From positions 1 to 58,927 of the forward strand of contig VRUL01000031.1 in NCBI GenBank assembly GCA_019456145.1: 58,927 nucleotides of DNA. Direction: 5' to 3'. The translations under genes were made by a program, and so were the position numbers. Positions 8,277 to 17,363 of the stretch are shown here, in pieces (the first letter of the stretch is position 1; each line of letters opens with the position of its first letter). Source of the stretch: Planctomycetota bacterium. GTDB lineage: Bacteria > Planctomycetota > Phycisphaerae > Sedimentisphaerales > Anaerobacaceae. The notes under the pieces are model-generated. The model did no database searches. It was not told where the DNA came from and saw only the letters and a list, made by a program, of their open reading frames with translations.

Positions 8277-9446
8277 TTGAAAAAGGACAAGATTAACTTA
8301 GCTTTGTTGTGGTCACACTATGATGGTGGAGTTACTTCTGTAAACGACCTTGTTCTGGGCCTGGATAAGGAACGTTTTAACGCAATATTTATTTATCTAA
8401 CCGGATATGGCGTTGAAACCAACTTTATAGAAGAAGCAGGTTATGATGTTTTCTATTTGTCAAATATGGAGAGGATCAGGGGATTTCGTTTGTCAATTTT
8501 GTATAGGCTGATTAGAATTCTTAAAGAGCGTAATATCGAAATACTTCATTGTCATGCCCACAAGTGCAGCTCCTATGGTGCTAATGCGGCAACGTTCACG
8601 AAAACTCCTGTGGTTTTGTCACACGTACACGGATTAAGCAGAACCAGAAATTTCAAAAGGAGGCTCGCAAATTTCCTGTTATTTAGAAAGTTCACCAGAA
8701 TCATCGCCGTTGCAAAGAGCGTCAAGGAAGATGTCTTGCGAAGTAATTGGTCCGTATCGACTGAAAAAATCTCTGTCCTGGAGAATTCCATTGACTATAA
8801 GCGTTTTGCTGATGTATCAACATCGAAAGAGGATGCCAAGGGGATGCTGGGATTTTCCTCAGATGCGTTTGTCTTCGGTACGGTCGGCAGACTATCTCGC
8901 AATAAAGGACAGATTTATCTTATTAAAGCGTTCGTAAAAGCAAAACAAATGATACCCTCGGCCAATTTGATATTCGTAGGGGAAGGTCCTTTACGTCAGG
9001 ATTTGGAAAAAGATGCCGCAAAAATGGGTGTATTTGATTCCATTCACTTTCTGGGCCGCAGAGACGATATTGAAAAAATATACAAAGCGATAGACGTTTT
9101 TGTTTTGCCTTCGATTGGTTCTGAGGGTATGCCGAGGGTTATCCTGGAAGCTATGGCTGCCGGTGTTCCGTGTGTCGGCACAAAGATTGGAGGGACGCCC
9201 GAGGTAATATGTAATAATGATATTGGTTATGTCGTTGAATCAAGAGATTCAGAAGCCCTTGCGCAGGCAATGACAAAGCTTGCAAAAATGACCCCCAAAA
9301 AGCAGCAAAAGCTTATTGATAATGCAAAACAAAGAATTTACAGTCATTACTCTCATGATGTCGTCATAAGAAAACTTGAAAACATATACGAGACCGAGCT
9401 AACGGATTATTATGAAAGTGATAAAAGGCAAAAGAGTAACGTATGA
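8277..9446 (+). CDS. Glycosyltransferase family 4
   Basis: GT-B transferase of 389 residues. The N-terminal domain includes LLWSHYDGGVTSVNDLVLGL, an acceptor-side GG loop, and HCHAHKCSSYGANAA. The C-terminal donor domain has FGTVGRLSRNKGQIYLIKAF, LIFVGEGPLRQDL and the EX7E-like SEGMPRVILEAMAAGVPCVGT. The start is TTG 8277, with GTGGAG at 8263-8268; I saw no good ATG upstream. About 150 bp of non-coding sequence separates it from the aminotransferase. Its end overlaps the next gene by 35 bp. Confidence 0.85.
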   Translation: MKKDKINLALLWSHYDGGVTSVNDLVLGLDKERFNAIFIYLTGYGVETNFIEEAGYDVFYLSNMERIRGFRLSILYRLIRILKERNIEILHCHAHKCSSYGANAATFTKTPVVLSHVHGLSRTRNFKRRLANFLLFRKFTRIIAVAKSVKEDVLRSNWSVSTEKISVLENSIDYKRFADVSTSKEDAKGMLGFSSDAFVFGTVGRLSRNKGQIYLIKAFVKAKQMIPSANLIFVGEGPLRQDLEKDAAKMGVFDSIHFLGRRDDIEKIYKAIDVFVLPSIGSEGMPRVILEAMAAGVPCVGTKIGGTPEVICNNDIGYVVESRDSEALAQAMTKLAKMTPKKQQKLIDNAKQRIYSHYSHDVVIRKLENIYETELTDYYESDKRQKSNV

Positions 9447-10161
9447 TTCTGACGAAGAGTTTTACGCTCATCAGGCGCGTCGTTCAAAGCCCTATGATCA
9501 TAATCTACTTGTAAGAAGATTCATTTCAGAGGCACTTCGATTTTGTATGTTAGGAGGAAAACTGAACCATACTAATCTGCCTATTGAAAGAGCTGCCCCG
9601 AATTTTGCGCCTGATATTAGAATCCTGGACGTTGGATGCGGAGATGGCTGGTCTCTTAAGTATTTAAAAAGAGGTTGTACTGATGGTTTTACCCTTTTTC
9701 CGCCGAAGAAAAGATTTTCCAACACCTGTGGCATTGAGCTGATTCATAAAGTCGTTGAGTATGCTCAAAAAAAGGGACGCAATGTCATCCAGGGAGATAT
9801 TCGCTATCTTGCTTTAGAGGAAAACGCCTTCGATTTAATTTACACTAGGCATTGCCTTGAACATCTCGACGACCCGCTGGAGGCCCTTAAGAATATAACC
9901 AAAATCCTAAAGCCAGGCGGGACTTTGTTTGCGATAGTACCCAAGGAAAGCAAAGACCTCAATCTACAAAAGTCAGTACATTCGCACCAATTTCGTGATG
10001 ATAATGAACTTACTCATTTGGTTACAACCGCTGGTTTGACAGTCACCCAAAGTTTCCGCCGCAATGAATATACCTACCGAAAGCGAAAATATTGGTATAA
10101 AATATCAGCACGATTGCGATGTTGGGGGCCGGAACTTTGGGTTTTTGCCACAAAACCGTAG
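9412..10161 (+). CDS. Class I SAM-dependent methyltransferase
   Basis: SAM-binding motif I is ILDVGCGDGWSLKYL at about residues 66-80. The post-motif GDIRYLALEENAFDLIYTRHCLEHLDDPLEAL is typical of methyltransferase domain 11, followed by KPGGTLFAIVPK. The 249-residue protein overlaps the preceding glycosyltransferase, suggesting co-expression. A role in O-methylation of a sugar or in modifying a carrier-linked glycan is inferred only from the neighbours. Confidence 0.8.
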   Translation: MKVIKGKRVTYDSDEEFYAHQARRSKPYDHNLLVRRFISEALRFCMLGGKLNHTNLPIERAAPNFAPDIRILDVGCGDGWSLKYLKRGCTDGFTLFPPKKRFSNTCGIELIHKVVEYAQKKGRNVIQGDIRYLALEENAFDLIYTRHCLEHLDDPLEALKNITKILKPGGTLFAIVPKESKDLNLQKSVHSHQFRDDNELTHLVTTAGLTVTQSFRRNEYTYRKRKYWYKISARLRCWGPELWVFATKP

Positions 10162-10229
10162 ACTATTAGTTTGCCAAGGCTTCATCAAATGTGCGATATT
10201 ATCAGGATACACAATAATAGGCTTGAACA

Positions 10230-10349
10230 ATGAATTTACTCGTCCTGACAAATAATCCCCGCCGATTGAGTTTTAGACGGCACATTGGGATTCACTCGAA
10301 GATTTTGTGCTATAATTACATCGGCAGGATGACTTCTTTTCCTGATTAG
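10230..10349 (+). pseudogene. 5' stump of a glycosyltransferase
   Basis: The reading frame from ATG 10230 encodes 39 residues. The first twenty (MNLLVLTNNPRRLSFRRHIG) closely match the N-terminus of the glycosyltransferase at 11012 (MKLLIITNNLRRASFRQRIG). After that similarity stops and the frame runs through unrelated sequence, including a TATAAT at 10312. This looks like a duplicated or transferred glycosyltransferase that lost everything after codon 20. Confidence 0.6.
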
Positions 10350-10361
10350 GGATTGATACAA

Positions 10362-10997
10362 GTGCGAAAAAAGCTGCAAAAATTGCGAAGAAAATTAAAG
10401 ATAAAACTTTCGTATTTTAAGAGATCGCTGGTAAAACCAGCCATTCCGAAAAATAGTGATGGTAAGGTTTTGGTACATATCGGCTGTGGGAAAACGAATA
10501 GTCCTGAATTTATAAACGTTGACGCTCGACCATTAGCACATGTTCACATCGTCACGGACGATATCACTTCTCTTCCGGAATTCAGCACCGGAACTGTTGA
10601 TTTGGTATAAATGTGCCACATATTAGAACACATAATAAGAAATGACCTTAAGGAAGTTCTGTTAGAAATGAAAAGAGTGCTCAAAGAAGGCGGCATCTTA
10701 AGGCTTTCTGTTCCTGATCTTGATAAATTAATAGAAGTCTATAATGTTTCAGGTAAGGACATAAATGCGATTTCCCATCAATTGATGGGGGGCCAGGATC
10801 ACCGGTACAATATTCACTATTCGGTCTTTAATAATAAGCGGTTGTCGGAATTGCTCAAAGAAGTTGGATTTCAAAAGGTCGTTTCGTGGGACCCTGATAA
10901 TTGCCAGTATCATAATTTTAAAGACAGGGCCTCTCGTAAAATGAAGGTGAACGGCAAAGAATGCATGATTAGTTTAAATTTAGAAGCTGTCAAATGA
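10362..10997 (+). pseudogene. SAM methyltransferase with in-frame stop
   Basis: One continuous frame is broken by a single TAA at 10608-10610. Before it, VLVHIGCGKTNSPEFINVD (SAM motif I) leads to GTVDLV. After it, MCHILEHI, KEGGILRLSVPDLDKLIEVY and GGQDHRYNIHYSVFN continue without any shift. In relatives this junction normally reads DLIYASHVLEH or similar, so TAA replaces a Tyr codon by one base change. I place the start at GTG 10362, with AGGGA 9 nt upstream, rather than TTG 10353. It could be a true pseudogene, a sequencing error, or two chains that reassociate; ATG 10611 immediately follows the stop. Confidence 0.75.
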
Positions 10998-11011
10998 TTC
11001 TTCCTGTGTAA

Positions 11012-12001
11012 ATGAAGTTACTTATAATTACAAATAACCTGCGTCGGGCGAGCTTCAGGCAGCGAATTGGGACTTACCTGGATTTTTTTCGTGATAATGG
11101 CATAAATTGTGAGGTTGCCAAACTACCGGCCGGTCCTTTAGCACGCCGAAAGCTGTTTAAGCAAGCAACAGATTTTGACGGTGTTTTCCTCCATAAAAAA
11201 AAATTGAATTTCTTCGATGCAATATGGCTCCACAGGTACAGTAAAAAAATAATATATAATTTTGATGACGCGATAATGTATAGCGATAAAACTCCTGGCC
11301 GTAACAGCTGGTCACACTTCATACCTTTTCGCAGAACCGTCAAACTTGCCGATATGGTCATCACCGGCAATTCCTACCTTGCCGAACATACCAGAAAGTT
11401 CAATCGCAATGTTAAGGTCCTGCCCATTGGTCTAAGAGTTAATGACTATAAACTTGATTGTCCAGCCAAAAGTGACAATAAAATCCGTCTCGTTTGGATA
11501 GGGAGCAAAAGCACTTTGGAGTACCTGGCGGAATTAAAGCCTGCTCTTGAGGAAGTAGGCTCCTGTATTGACAACGTAGTGCTAAGAATAGTCTGTGACG
11601 ACTTCTTTGACTTGCGAAACATGCCGGTAGAAAAGCGTTTGTGGTCTAAGGATACTCGAGGAGTTGATTTAGCCACGAGCGATATTGGGCTTGCGCCGCT
11701 GCCTGACAATCGATTTACCAGGGGTAAATGCAGCTTCAAGGTCCTGGAATATTCTTCCGCAGGTCTGCCTGTTATTGCCTCGCCAATAGGAACAAACGCC
11801 GAGTATGTCAAAAACGGCGCCACTGGTTTTCTTGTGACAGATACTCGTCAATGGATCGACAGAATTACTGAACTGATTAAGAATCCGAGTTTAAGGAAAA
11901 GAATGGGCCGGCAAGGCCGGGCACATGCAGAAAAGTTTGATGTAAGCGTGATAGGAAAACAACTCATCGGCTTGATTAGCAAATGCCTGCAGGAGGTCTG
12001 A
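11012..12001 (+). CDS. Glycosyltransferase, GT-B fold
   Basis: This 329-residue protein has the N-terminal LLIITNNLRRASFRQRIGTY and IYNFDDAIMYSD. Its C-terminal donor half includes IRLVWIGSKSTLEYLAEL, SDIGLAPLPDNRFTRGKCSFKVLEYSSAGLPVIAS and GTNAEYVKNGATGFLV, typical of GT4/GT1-like transferases. It sits between a broken methyltransferase and an FkbM methyltransferase in the glycan locus. The exact sugar is unknown. Confidence 0.82.
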   Translation: MKLLIITNNLRRASFRQRIGTYLDFFRDNGINCEVAKLPAGPLARRKLFKQATDFDGVFLHKKKLNFFDAIWLHRYSKKIIYNFDDAIMYSDKTPGRNSWSHFIPFRRTVKLADMVITGNSYLAEHTRKFNRNVKVLPIGLRVNDYKLDCPAKSDNKIRLVWIGSKSTLEYLAELKPALEEVGSCIDNVVLRIVCDDFFDLRNMPVEKRLWSKDTRGVDLATSDIGLAPLPDNRFTRGKCSFKVLEYSSAGLPVIASPIGTNAEYVKNGATGFLVTDTRQWIDRITELIKNPSLRKRMGRQGRAHAEKFDVSVIGKQLIGLISKCLQEV

Positions 12002-12055
12002 TTAGTAAAATATCAGCAAATTAGAAACCGTTACATCGACAATTGTAAGCATTCG

Positions 12056-12084
12056 TTGCGGCATCGAAATATAGTGGTTATAAT
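12056..12084 (+). promoter_or_regulatory. Candidate promoter of the FkbM gene
   Basis: TTGCGG (12056-12061), a 17-bp spacer and a perfect TATAAT (12079-12084) lie 75 bp before the start at 12160. The gene may therefore be transcribed separately from the upstream glycosyltransferase. Confidence 0.45.
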
Positions 12085-12159
12085 TAAGTTTTCTACTAAT
12101 ATTATGATGCTGCCTTTGACGCCAGTGTTTTGATAACGGTATTTTAGGAAAGAGAAAAT

Positions 12160-12891
12160 ATGGCAAATCGCTTGAGTTCGTTTGTTAAAAGAAAACTTCT
12201 TGGGAAAAATCAAAACCTGGTGTCTCTAAACGATCCTTATGGAGTCATGGCGCAGCTCTTGAAGGGCTGCGAGGTAACAGGAATTATTGATGCAGGCGCC
12301 AGCGATGGCCGTATTTCAAAAAGGCTGCTCCGAGAGTTTCCGTCTGCACATATCTATGCTTTTGAGCCTAACTGTCTTTATACCGAAACACTTCAGCGGT
12401 TCGCAAAAGAAGAACCGAGATTTCTCCCCCAGTTTCTGGCATTATCTGACCATGAGGGTCATGCTGATCTTCATGTGACTGAATCTCCGGGAAGCACATC
12501 CCTTTTTGCTCCGGGAAGTCGCCTCAAAGAAATAGACCGCCAGGGTTCATCTGTAAAAAGTATGGAAAAAGTCGAAATTGTTACAATTGATGAATGGGCA
12601 AAACGTAATGGCGACCCCTCTATCCAGTTGATGAAATTTGACATCCAGGCCGCCGAACTTAGAGCACTTCGTGGTGCTGTTCGCCTCCTTCAGAGTTCAA
12701 CACTAATTGTGTATACAGAAATATGCTTCAATCCTGTGTACACGGAAGGTGCGATTTATAGTGAGATTGATTTGTTTCTTCGTGAATATGGATTTGTATT
12801 ATACGATATGTTTAAACCTAAATATCATCCCAATGGATTGATTCTCTGGGGAAATGCTATTTTTTTACACGGTGAACGGCTCGGCATCTGA
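12160..12891 (+). CDS. FkbM family methyltransferase
   Basis: A 243-residue SAM methyltransferase. IIDAGASDGRISKRLLREFP is motif I and IYAFEPNCLYTETLQRF the following acidic motif; ALSDHEGHADLHVTESPGSTSLF and LMKFDIQAAELRALRGA (usually DVEGAE, here DIQAAE) are characteristic of FkbM proteins. These usually O-methylate sugars or small glycans. AGGAAAGAG lies before the ATG. It is the last + gene of the glycan locus and converges on the LPS genes. Confidence 0.82.
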   Translation: MANRLSSFVKRKLLGKNQNLVSLNDPYGVMAQLLKGCEVTGIIDAGASDGRISKRLLREFPSAHIYAFEPNCLYTETLQRFAKEEPRFLPQFLALSDHEGHADLHVTESPGSTSLFAPGSRLKEIDRQGSSVKSMEKVEIVTIDEWAKRNGDPSIQLMKFDIQAAELRALRGAVRLLQSSTLIVYTEICFNPVYTEGAIYSEIDLFLREYGFVLYDMFKPKYHPNGLILWGNAIFLHGERLGI

Positions 12892-12995
12892 AGTCACGAA
12901 TATTATTTGTTCTTGTTCCCGGATAAATACACTACATGCCCTAATGTCTTAAAAAGTACTCGTTTTGGTTCTTTTGTCGATGCGGAAAGCTTATT

Positions 12996-13826
12996 TTAAA
13001 GCCAGCCTTTATCACGAAACCGTTGATTTGTTTTTGCGACTACTCTTTGTGCCCAATCCTTATAACAACACTGTACACAGGGATTTATGCTGAGATAAGC
13101 CTTGAAAAATCTCATCCGGTCGGTTTTAGTAACGCAGTCTGAAATCAGGATATTCGCTTGCACGAGGTTTTTCAGCCGAAGCCGCGCTGGTAATCTCCGG
13201 AATTTTCTTGTCCGTTCATTATCGATGAAAAATAAATGCCAGTCGTTTTTCCCCCACCTTACCAACACATTGCCCAATCGCAAATCACCGTGAAAAATAT
13301 CCGCAGCGTGCATTCTACCTACGGTTTGCCCGAATGCTCGTATCATCTCACGTTTGTCTTGTGATTGCTCCCTGGTGAGGTTTTCCAGGCTCTCAGGAAT
13401 AAGTTGATTAATTTGCTTTGTGCCCTCGGCCTCGAAAGTTACTAAAAAATTTCCCCTGTCAAGAAAGCTGGATTTGTGTTCGCCCATTGCCACAATAACG
13501 GGGGCTTCAAATCCATTTTTTTCCAACATCAGTGTCGCCTCGAAAGCCCGCTTGGCACGGCTGGGGCGCACAAGATGTTTAATAAAATCCCAGGTTGACC
13601 TGTAAAGATATTGCTTAAAATAAATCCATCTCTCCCTGCCGTTAAAACTGGCGCTGAATTTATATACACGGGAATAATGTGAGGAGCGGACAGGTGTCAA
13701 TTGGTAGCGTTCGCGCAGCGTTTTTTCGCCGGCTGATAAAGCCTGTTCAAGGTTGTCATTGCGAAAAATTTTGTTGATAAATAACGTACAGTTATGCCGT
13801 CGTATTTTGTCAAAACCACTGCCCAA
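12996..13826 (-). CDS. Kdo/WaaP-type lipopolysaccharide kinase
   Basis: The 276-residue protein has a protein-kinase-like fold motif: MHAADIFHGDLRLGNVLVRW is the catalytic loop with HGDL in place of HRDL, and LFFIDNERTRKF is the metal-binding segment. An SHYSRVYKF glycine-poor loop precedes it. Such enzymes phosphorylate Kdo or heptose in the LPS core on the cytoplasmic face. It begins 5 bp after lpxI on the same strand, which supports an LPS role. The substrate is inferred. Confidence 0.75.
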   Translation of the reverse strand: MGSGFDKIRRHNCTLFINKIFRNDNLEQALSAGEKTLRERYQLTPVRSSHYSRVYKFSASFNGRERWIYFKQYLYRSTWDFIKHLVRPSRAKRAFEATLMLEKNGFEAPVIVAMGEHKSSFLDRGNFLVTFEAEGTKQINQLIPESLENLTREQSQDKREMIRAFGQTVGRMHAADIFHGDLRLGNVLVRWGKNDWHLFFIDNERTRKFRRLPARLRLKNLVQANILISDCVTKTDRMRFFKAYLSINPCVQCCYKDWAQRVVAKTNQRFRDKGWL

Positions 13827-13830
13827 AATG

Positions 13831-14691
13831 TTAGCGCCCCAGAATAGTGATGCCCAATTTATCGGCGAGCTTTATTGTGTCGGGTTTGTCGATAATTATC
13901 GTTTTGCCAGCCTCTACAACCAGGCATTTGCCGCCGTTTTCAGATAAACTTCTAATAGTATCAGTTCCTACACACGGCACATCGAATCGCATATCCTGCC
14001 CCGGTTTCGAGCTTTTGATAAGGGTCCAGCCCCCCGATTTACAAAACTGTCCGGCCCGTTTAATCATCTCGGCCGTTCCTTCTATTGCCTCGACTGCGAG
14101 TACCTCTTTTTCTTTCACTGCGATTGCCTGGCCTATGTCCAACTCGCCGAGTTTTTTTACTATCGGCCAGCCGAACTCAATGTCACCATCGACCGATGGG
14201 CGCAGTTGTGCTTTGGTCATCACACCTTCTGTAGCCATATGTTCCTTGCAGTACATAGTTGAGTTCTCCAATACTATCCCCCCAGTCGCCAGCTCGTCGG
14301 CAATGGCACACAAAAGCGAATCCGTTAGTTTGTTTTTGCCGTGCAGACGCCAGTAATATATCCTAAATGCCCGCCAATCGGGCAGATACCGCAGAATTCG
14401 CCAGGACGTAAATAGTTGCGATTTGGCAACCTGCCCAACTAAAATCGTTTGACGTACACTGTGCTTTCTTAGCTTCCGTATCCAAGCCCCCGGTCGGGCA
14501 ACCGCAACTCTGTAAAACACATCGACTTCGTCGGCCAGACTGCGACCCCCGTTGCCTGCTATACCGACACAAACTACTCTTAACCCTGCCTGTTTGGCGC
14601 CGGCAGCGACAAGGAAGGGTAACCTCCCATCACCTGCAATCAAGCCAAGTACATCTGGCGCCTTGTGACTCGTGTCTTGTATCTCATTCAA
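13831..14691 (-). CDS. lpxI: UDP-2,3-diacylglucosamine diphosphatase LpxI
   Basis: LpxI (formerly DUF1009) hydrolyses UDP-2,3-diacylglucosamine to lipid X, replacing LpxH in many bacteria. The protein begins VLGLIAGDGRLPFLVAAGAKQAGLRVVCVGI (read in two parts). It continues with a VGQVAKSQLF segment, an LLCAIADELATGGIVLENST region and the C-terminal metal-site text KSSKPGQDMRFDVPCVGTDTI. The length of 286 residues is typical. It lies between lpxD and the kinase gene, all transcribed leftward. Confidence 0.88.
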   Translation of the reverse strand: MNEIQDTSHKAPDVLGLIAGDGRLPFLVAAGAKQAGLRVVCVGIAGNGGRSLADEVDVFYRVAVARPGAWIRKLRKHSVRQTILVGQVAKSQLFTSWRILRYLPDWRAFRIYYWRLHGKNKLTDSLLCAIADELATGGIVLENSTMYCKEHMATEGVMTKAQLRPSVDGDIEFGWPIVKKLGELDIGQAIAVKEKEVLAVEAIEGTAEMIKRAGQFCKSGGWTLIKSSKPGQDMRFDVPCVGTDTIRSLSENGGKCLVVEAGKTIIIDKPDTIKLADKLGITILGR

Positions 14692-14785
14692 GGAAACATC
14701 CTGTTTGGAAATCGATATTCTTTGTTCGGCATTTGATATTTGTCTCTAATAACACGTCCCTGGTATTTCGAGCCCGGGGCACAGG

Positions 14786-15856
14786 TCACGATTCAACATC
14801 CTGCTCGGCCGGCTCTTGAGGTTCTTCGATTGCTGAGATAATTTGTTCAATCTGATTTTCGAGCCTGCGTATACTTTGCCGCATCTCAGGCAGATACTCT
14901 ATCATGCTGTACGCTCGCTTGCCCTGGTTTACCTCGATAGCAGGTGCACCCAGCACCACTTTACCATCTGAAATGTTATTAATAACACCAGCCTGGGCTG
15001 CAATTGTAACGTTGTTTCCTATATTGATATGCCCGACAATGCCGACTTGGCCCCCGACTACGCAGTGATGTCCAAGCGTCGTGGAGCCCGCAATACCTAC
15101 TTGGGCTACAAGCAAACTATGTGCACCGATTTTTGTGCCGTGTCCTACTGTAACCAGGTCTCCCAGCTTGCTGCCCTGACCTATAACAGTATCGCCGAGT
15201 GTGCCTCGTTCGACTCCACAGCAGGCACCGATTTCAACATCGTCTTCGATAATCACAGTGCCGGTCTGAGGTATCTTATGATGCATACCCTTGTGGCTGG
15301 CATAGCCGAAGCCGTCTTCACCAATTGTCGAGTTGGCGTTTATAATAGCACGATTACCTATTTGGCACCCATCATAAATGGTAACATTGGGGTATATTAT
15401 GTTGTCGTTACCAATTTGCACTCCCTGCCCAATGTAGACACCGGGATAAAATATGCAGCCGTCCCCGATTTTTGCATCATCGTCAATCGTCACAAAATCA
15501 TGGATATGACAGTCTGCACCGACCTTGGCAGTATCCGAAATTGAAGACTGCGGGCTTATGCCTACTTTTTTGTGTTTTCGATGGCCGTGCAGCAGCACCA
15601 TAATCTGCATAAACGCATAGTAAGGATCCTCGGCTACCAAAAGAGGCACGGGCGTACTGGCAGTCTCTTTGCCGACAATTACGGCGCTTGCCTTGGTTGT
15701 CCGCAGTTGCTTTTCGTATTTGATGTTTGCCAGAAAGCTAATGTCGCCTTCACCTGCACGGCCAAGGGTTGATGCAGACTTAATTGCGATGTCGGGATCG
15801 CCGCAAACCCGCCCACCTACATATTCAGCTAATTCAGCCAAAGTTTTTTCTTGCAT
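14786..15856 (-). CDS. lpxD: UDP-3-O-acylglucosamine N-acyltransferase
   Basis: Third enzyme of lipid A synthesis, transferring an acyl chain from acyl-ACP to N2 of UDP-3-O-acylglucosamine. The N-terminal domain (AELAEYVGGRVCGDPD, ISFLANIKYEKQL) precedes a long left-handed beta-helix of hexapeptide repeats. The catalytic region is VGHGTKIGAHSLLVAQVGIAG with the family histidine in GHHCVVGGQVG nearby. A C-terminal coiled helix follows. The 356 residues match LpxD length. Confidence 0.93.
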   Translation of the reverse strand: MQEKTLAELAEYVGGRVCGDPDIAIKSASTLGRAGEGDISFLANIKYEKQLRTTKASAVIVGKETASTPVPLLVAEDPYYAFMQIMVLLHGHRKHKKVGISPQSSISDTAKVGADCHIHDFVTIDDDAKIGDGCIFYPGVYIGQGVQIGNDNIIYPNVTIYDGCQIGNRAIINANSTIGEDGFGYASHKGMHHKIPQTGTVIIEDDVEIGACCGVERGTLGDTVIGQGSKLGDLVTVGHGTKIGAHSLLVAQVGIAGSTTLGHHCVVGGQVGIVGHINIGNNVTIAAQAGVINNISDGKVVLGAPAIEVNQGKRAYSMIEYLPEMRQSIRRLENQIEQIISAIEEPQEPAEQDVES

Positions 15857-16097
15857 AAAAGATCCTGAACAAAATTAAAAGGTTAAAATTAAAAAATCTT
15901 GAAATTATGCTGCATTTTGTTTTTGGGTTCGTAAATACCCCAGAAAAAAGCATTATAGCATAAAAGCTGAAGTGGTCAACTATTCAATCCTTACTAAAGC
16001 AAATCAACCGTTTTTGCCATTATCGAGTGGCCACAAGCACACTTTTTGCGTCGGGGGAATCTATAAAACTGCCATAACTTAAAACCGGCGATAGATA
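15857..16097. other. Intergenic gap between lpxD and GT9
   Basis: AT-rich non-coding sequence. I see no convincing promoter, terminator or small gene. Confidence 0.4.
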
Positions 16098-17162
16098 TCA
16101 CGCCGTCAAAACATCCAGAACCTTCTGCTGTAGTGCCGCGGAGGGCTTGTCGGCAAAATCCGTTCTATCGCTTGCAATCACTGTTACAGTCGGCCCAATA
16201 GGTTTATAGACAGCAGGATTGGTCGGGCCAAAAACAACTAACGTCATGACACCCATTCCCGCAGCCAGATGTGTAATCCCGCTGTCATTGCCGATGAAAC
16301 CATCCGAACAGCTCAAAACGCACATAACCTGCGTTAAAGACAAATCCGTCAGGGATCTTGCAACACTGCTTATATCCTTAATCATCGCATTGCTGAACCT
16401 CTCGATCTCAGCAGGCCCCAGCAAAAATACTACTTCGACACTTTGTGAACGAAGCTCTTTGGCTACAGCCAGGAAATTATCCAGATGCCAGCATTTGTGC
16501 AATCCGCCGCTGCCCGGCTGAATAACTACCAGTTTTTCGCAAGAGTCAACGTATATTTCTTTCAAGAGTTCTCTACCCTTGTTTATGTCTGCTTCGGTTG
16601 CTTTTATTAAACAAGTACAGGGCTGGAGTTGTCGAGCCTGCAAAGGCAGACCACTCTGGTCGACGAATTGCTGCGTGTAAAAGTCGGTCAAATGGGCAGA
16701 GTAGTCTCCCGGCGGCTTCATCGATAATGTTATAACTTCTGCGCTGTGGCTGCAATTGGCGGTGAAAATCAGGTTCTGTTCAAAGTTGCTGTTCGGCTCG
16801 CCCAGAAATGTCACAATCCAGGCATAGTCGGCAAAAGCGCTTATCAAAGAGTCGCCGTCCGGAAGGTCAAAGACGCTCGTTTCAACAAACAAACGATGTA
16901 AATCCATTGTATCTATAGAGCGAATGCTGTCAACGCACGTTCTACCCGGCAAAATGCCAATATATTCAGTGTGCCCGAGGATATCAATTCCACCCAGTTG
17001 TAGAGAATCTTTCATAAATTCAGCTAATGGCAGGGTTAATATACAATCGCCAATAGCACCCGGCTGCAATATTACCCCTCGCAGGGCTGCCCGTGCGGCC
17101 TGGTCACTCTTTTCTTTGAGCAAGCTCAAAATGTCATCGTTTCTCTGCATATCTAAAAGCAC
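16098..17162 (-). CDS. Glycosyltransferase family 9
   Basis: Heptosyltransferase-like GT-B protein that would add a heptose or related sugar to the LPS core. Marks are LQPGAIGDCILTLPLAEFMKD at the N-terminus and the donor-site text VVIQPGSGGLHKCWHLDNFL, VVFLLGPAE and GFIGNDSGITHLAAGMGV. The start is GTG 17162 or ATG 17150; neither has a decisive Shine-Dalgarno. It is upstream of lpxD with a 240-bp gap. Confidence 0.85.
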   Translation of the reverse strand: MLLDMQRNDDILSLLKEKSDQAARAALRGVILQPGAIGDCILTLPLAEFMKDSLQLGGIDILGHTEYIGILPGRTCVDSIRSIDTMDLHRLFVETSVFDLPDGDSLISAFADYAWIVTFLGEPNSNFEQNLIFTANCSHSAEVITLSMKPPGDYSAHLTDFYTQQFVDQSGLPLQARQLQPCTCLIKATEADINKGRELLKEIYVDSCEKLVVIQPGSGGLHKCWHLDNFLAVAKELRSQSVEVVFLLGPAEIERFSNAMIKDISSVARSLTDLSLTQVMCVLSCSDGFIGNDSGITHLAAGMGVMTLVVFGPTNPAVYKPIGPTVTVIASDRTDFADKPSAALQQKVLDVLTA

Positions 17163-17363
17163 ATCGCAAGCCTAAGACCACACTTATTAGTCGGCGGCCT
17201 TGTCAATCCATCCCCCGCCAACGATAATATACACAGTTAATGCAGCAATATCAATAATATCAATGATTTTGATGAAACACCTTTCCGGAGCCGATTTTAT
17301 ACTTCTAAAACGCGGAATCGACCTGTTTGAGGGTAGCAGTCACTTGCTCTTCACATCCGATGC

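Noticed and set aside
10290..10317. Promoter at TATAAT 10312 as a third copy of the NEPNF-repeat promoter
   Set aside because: No matching -35 box at 16-18 bp and no downstream hairpins like the other two copies.
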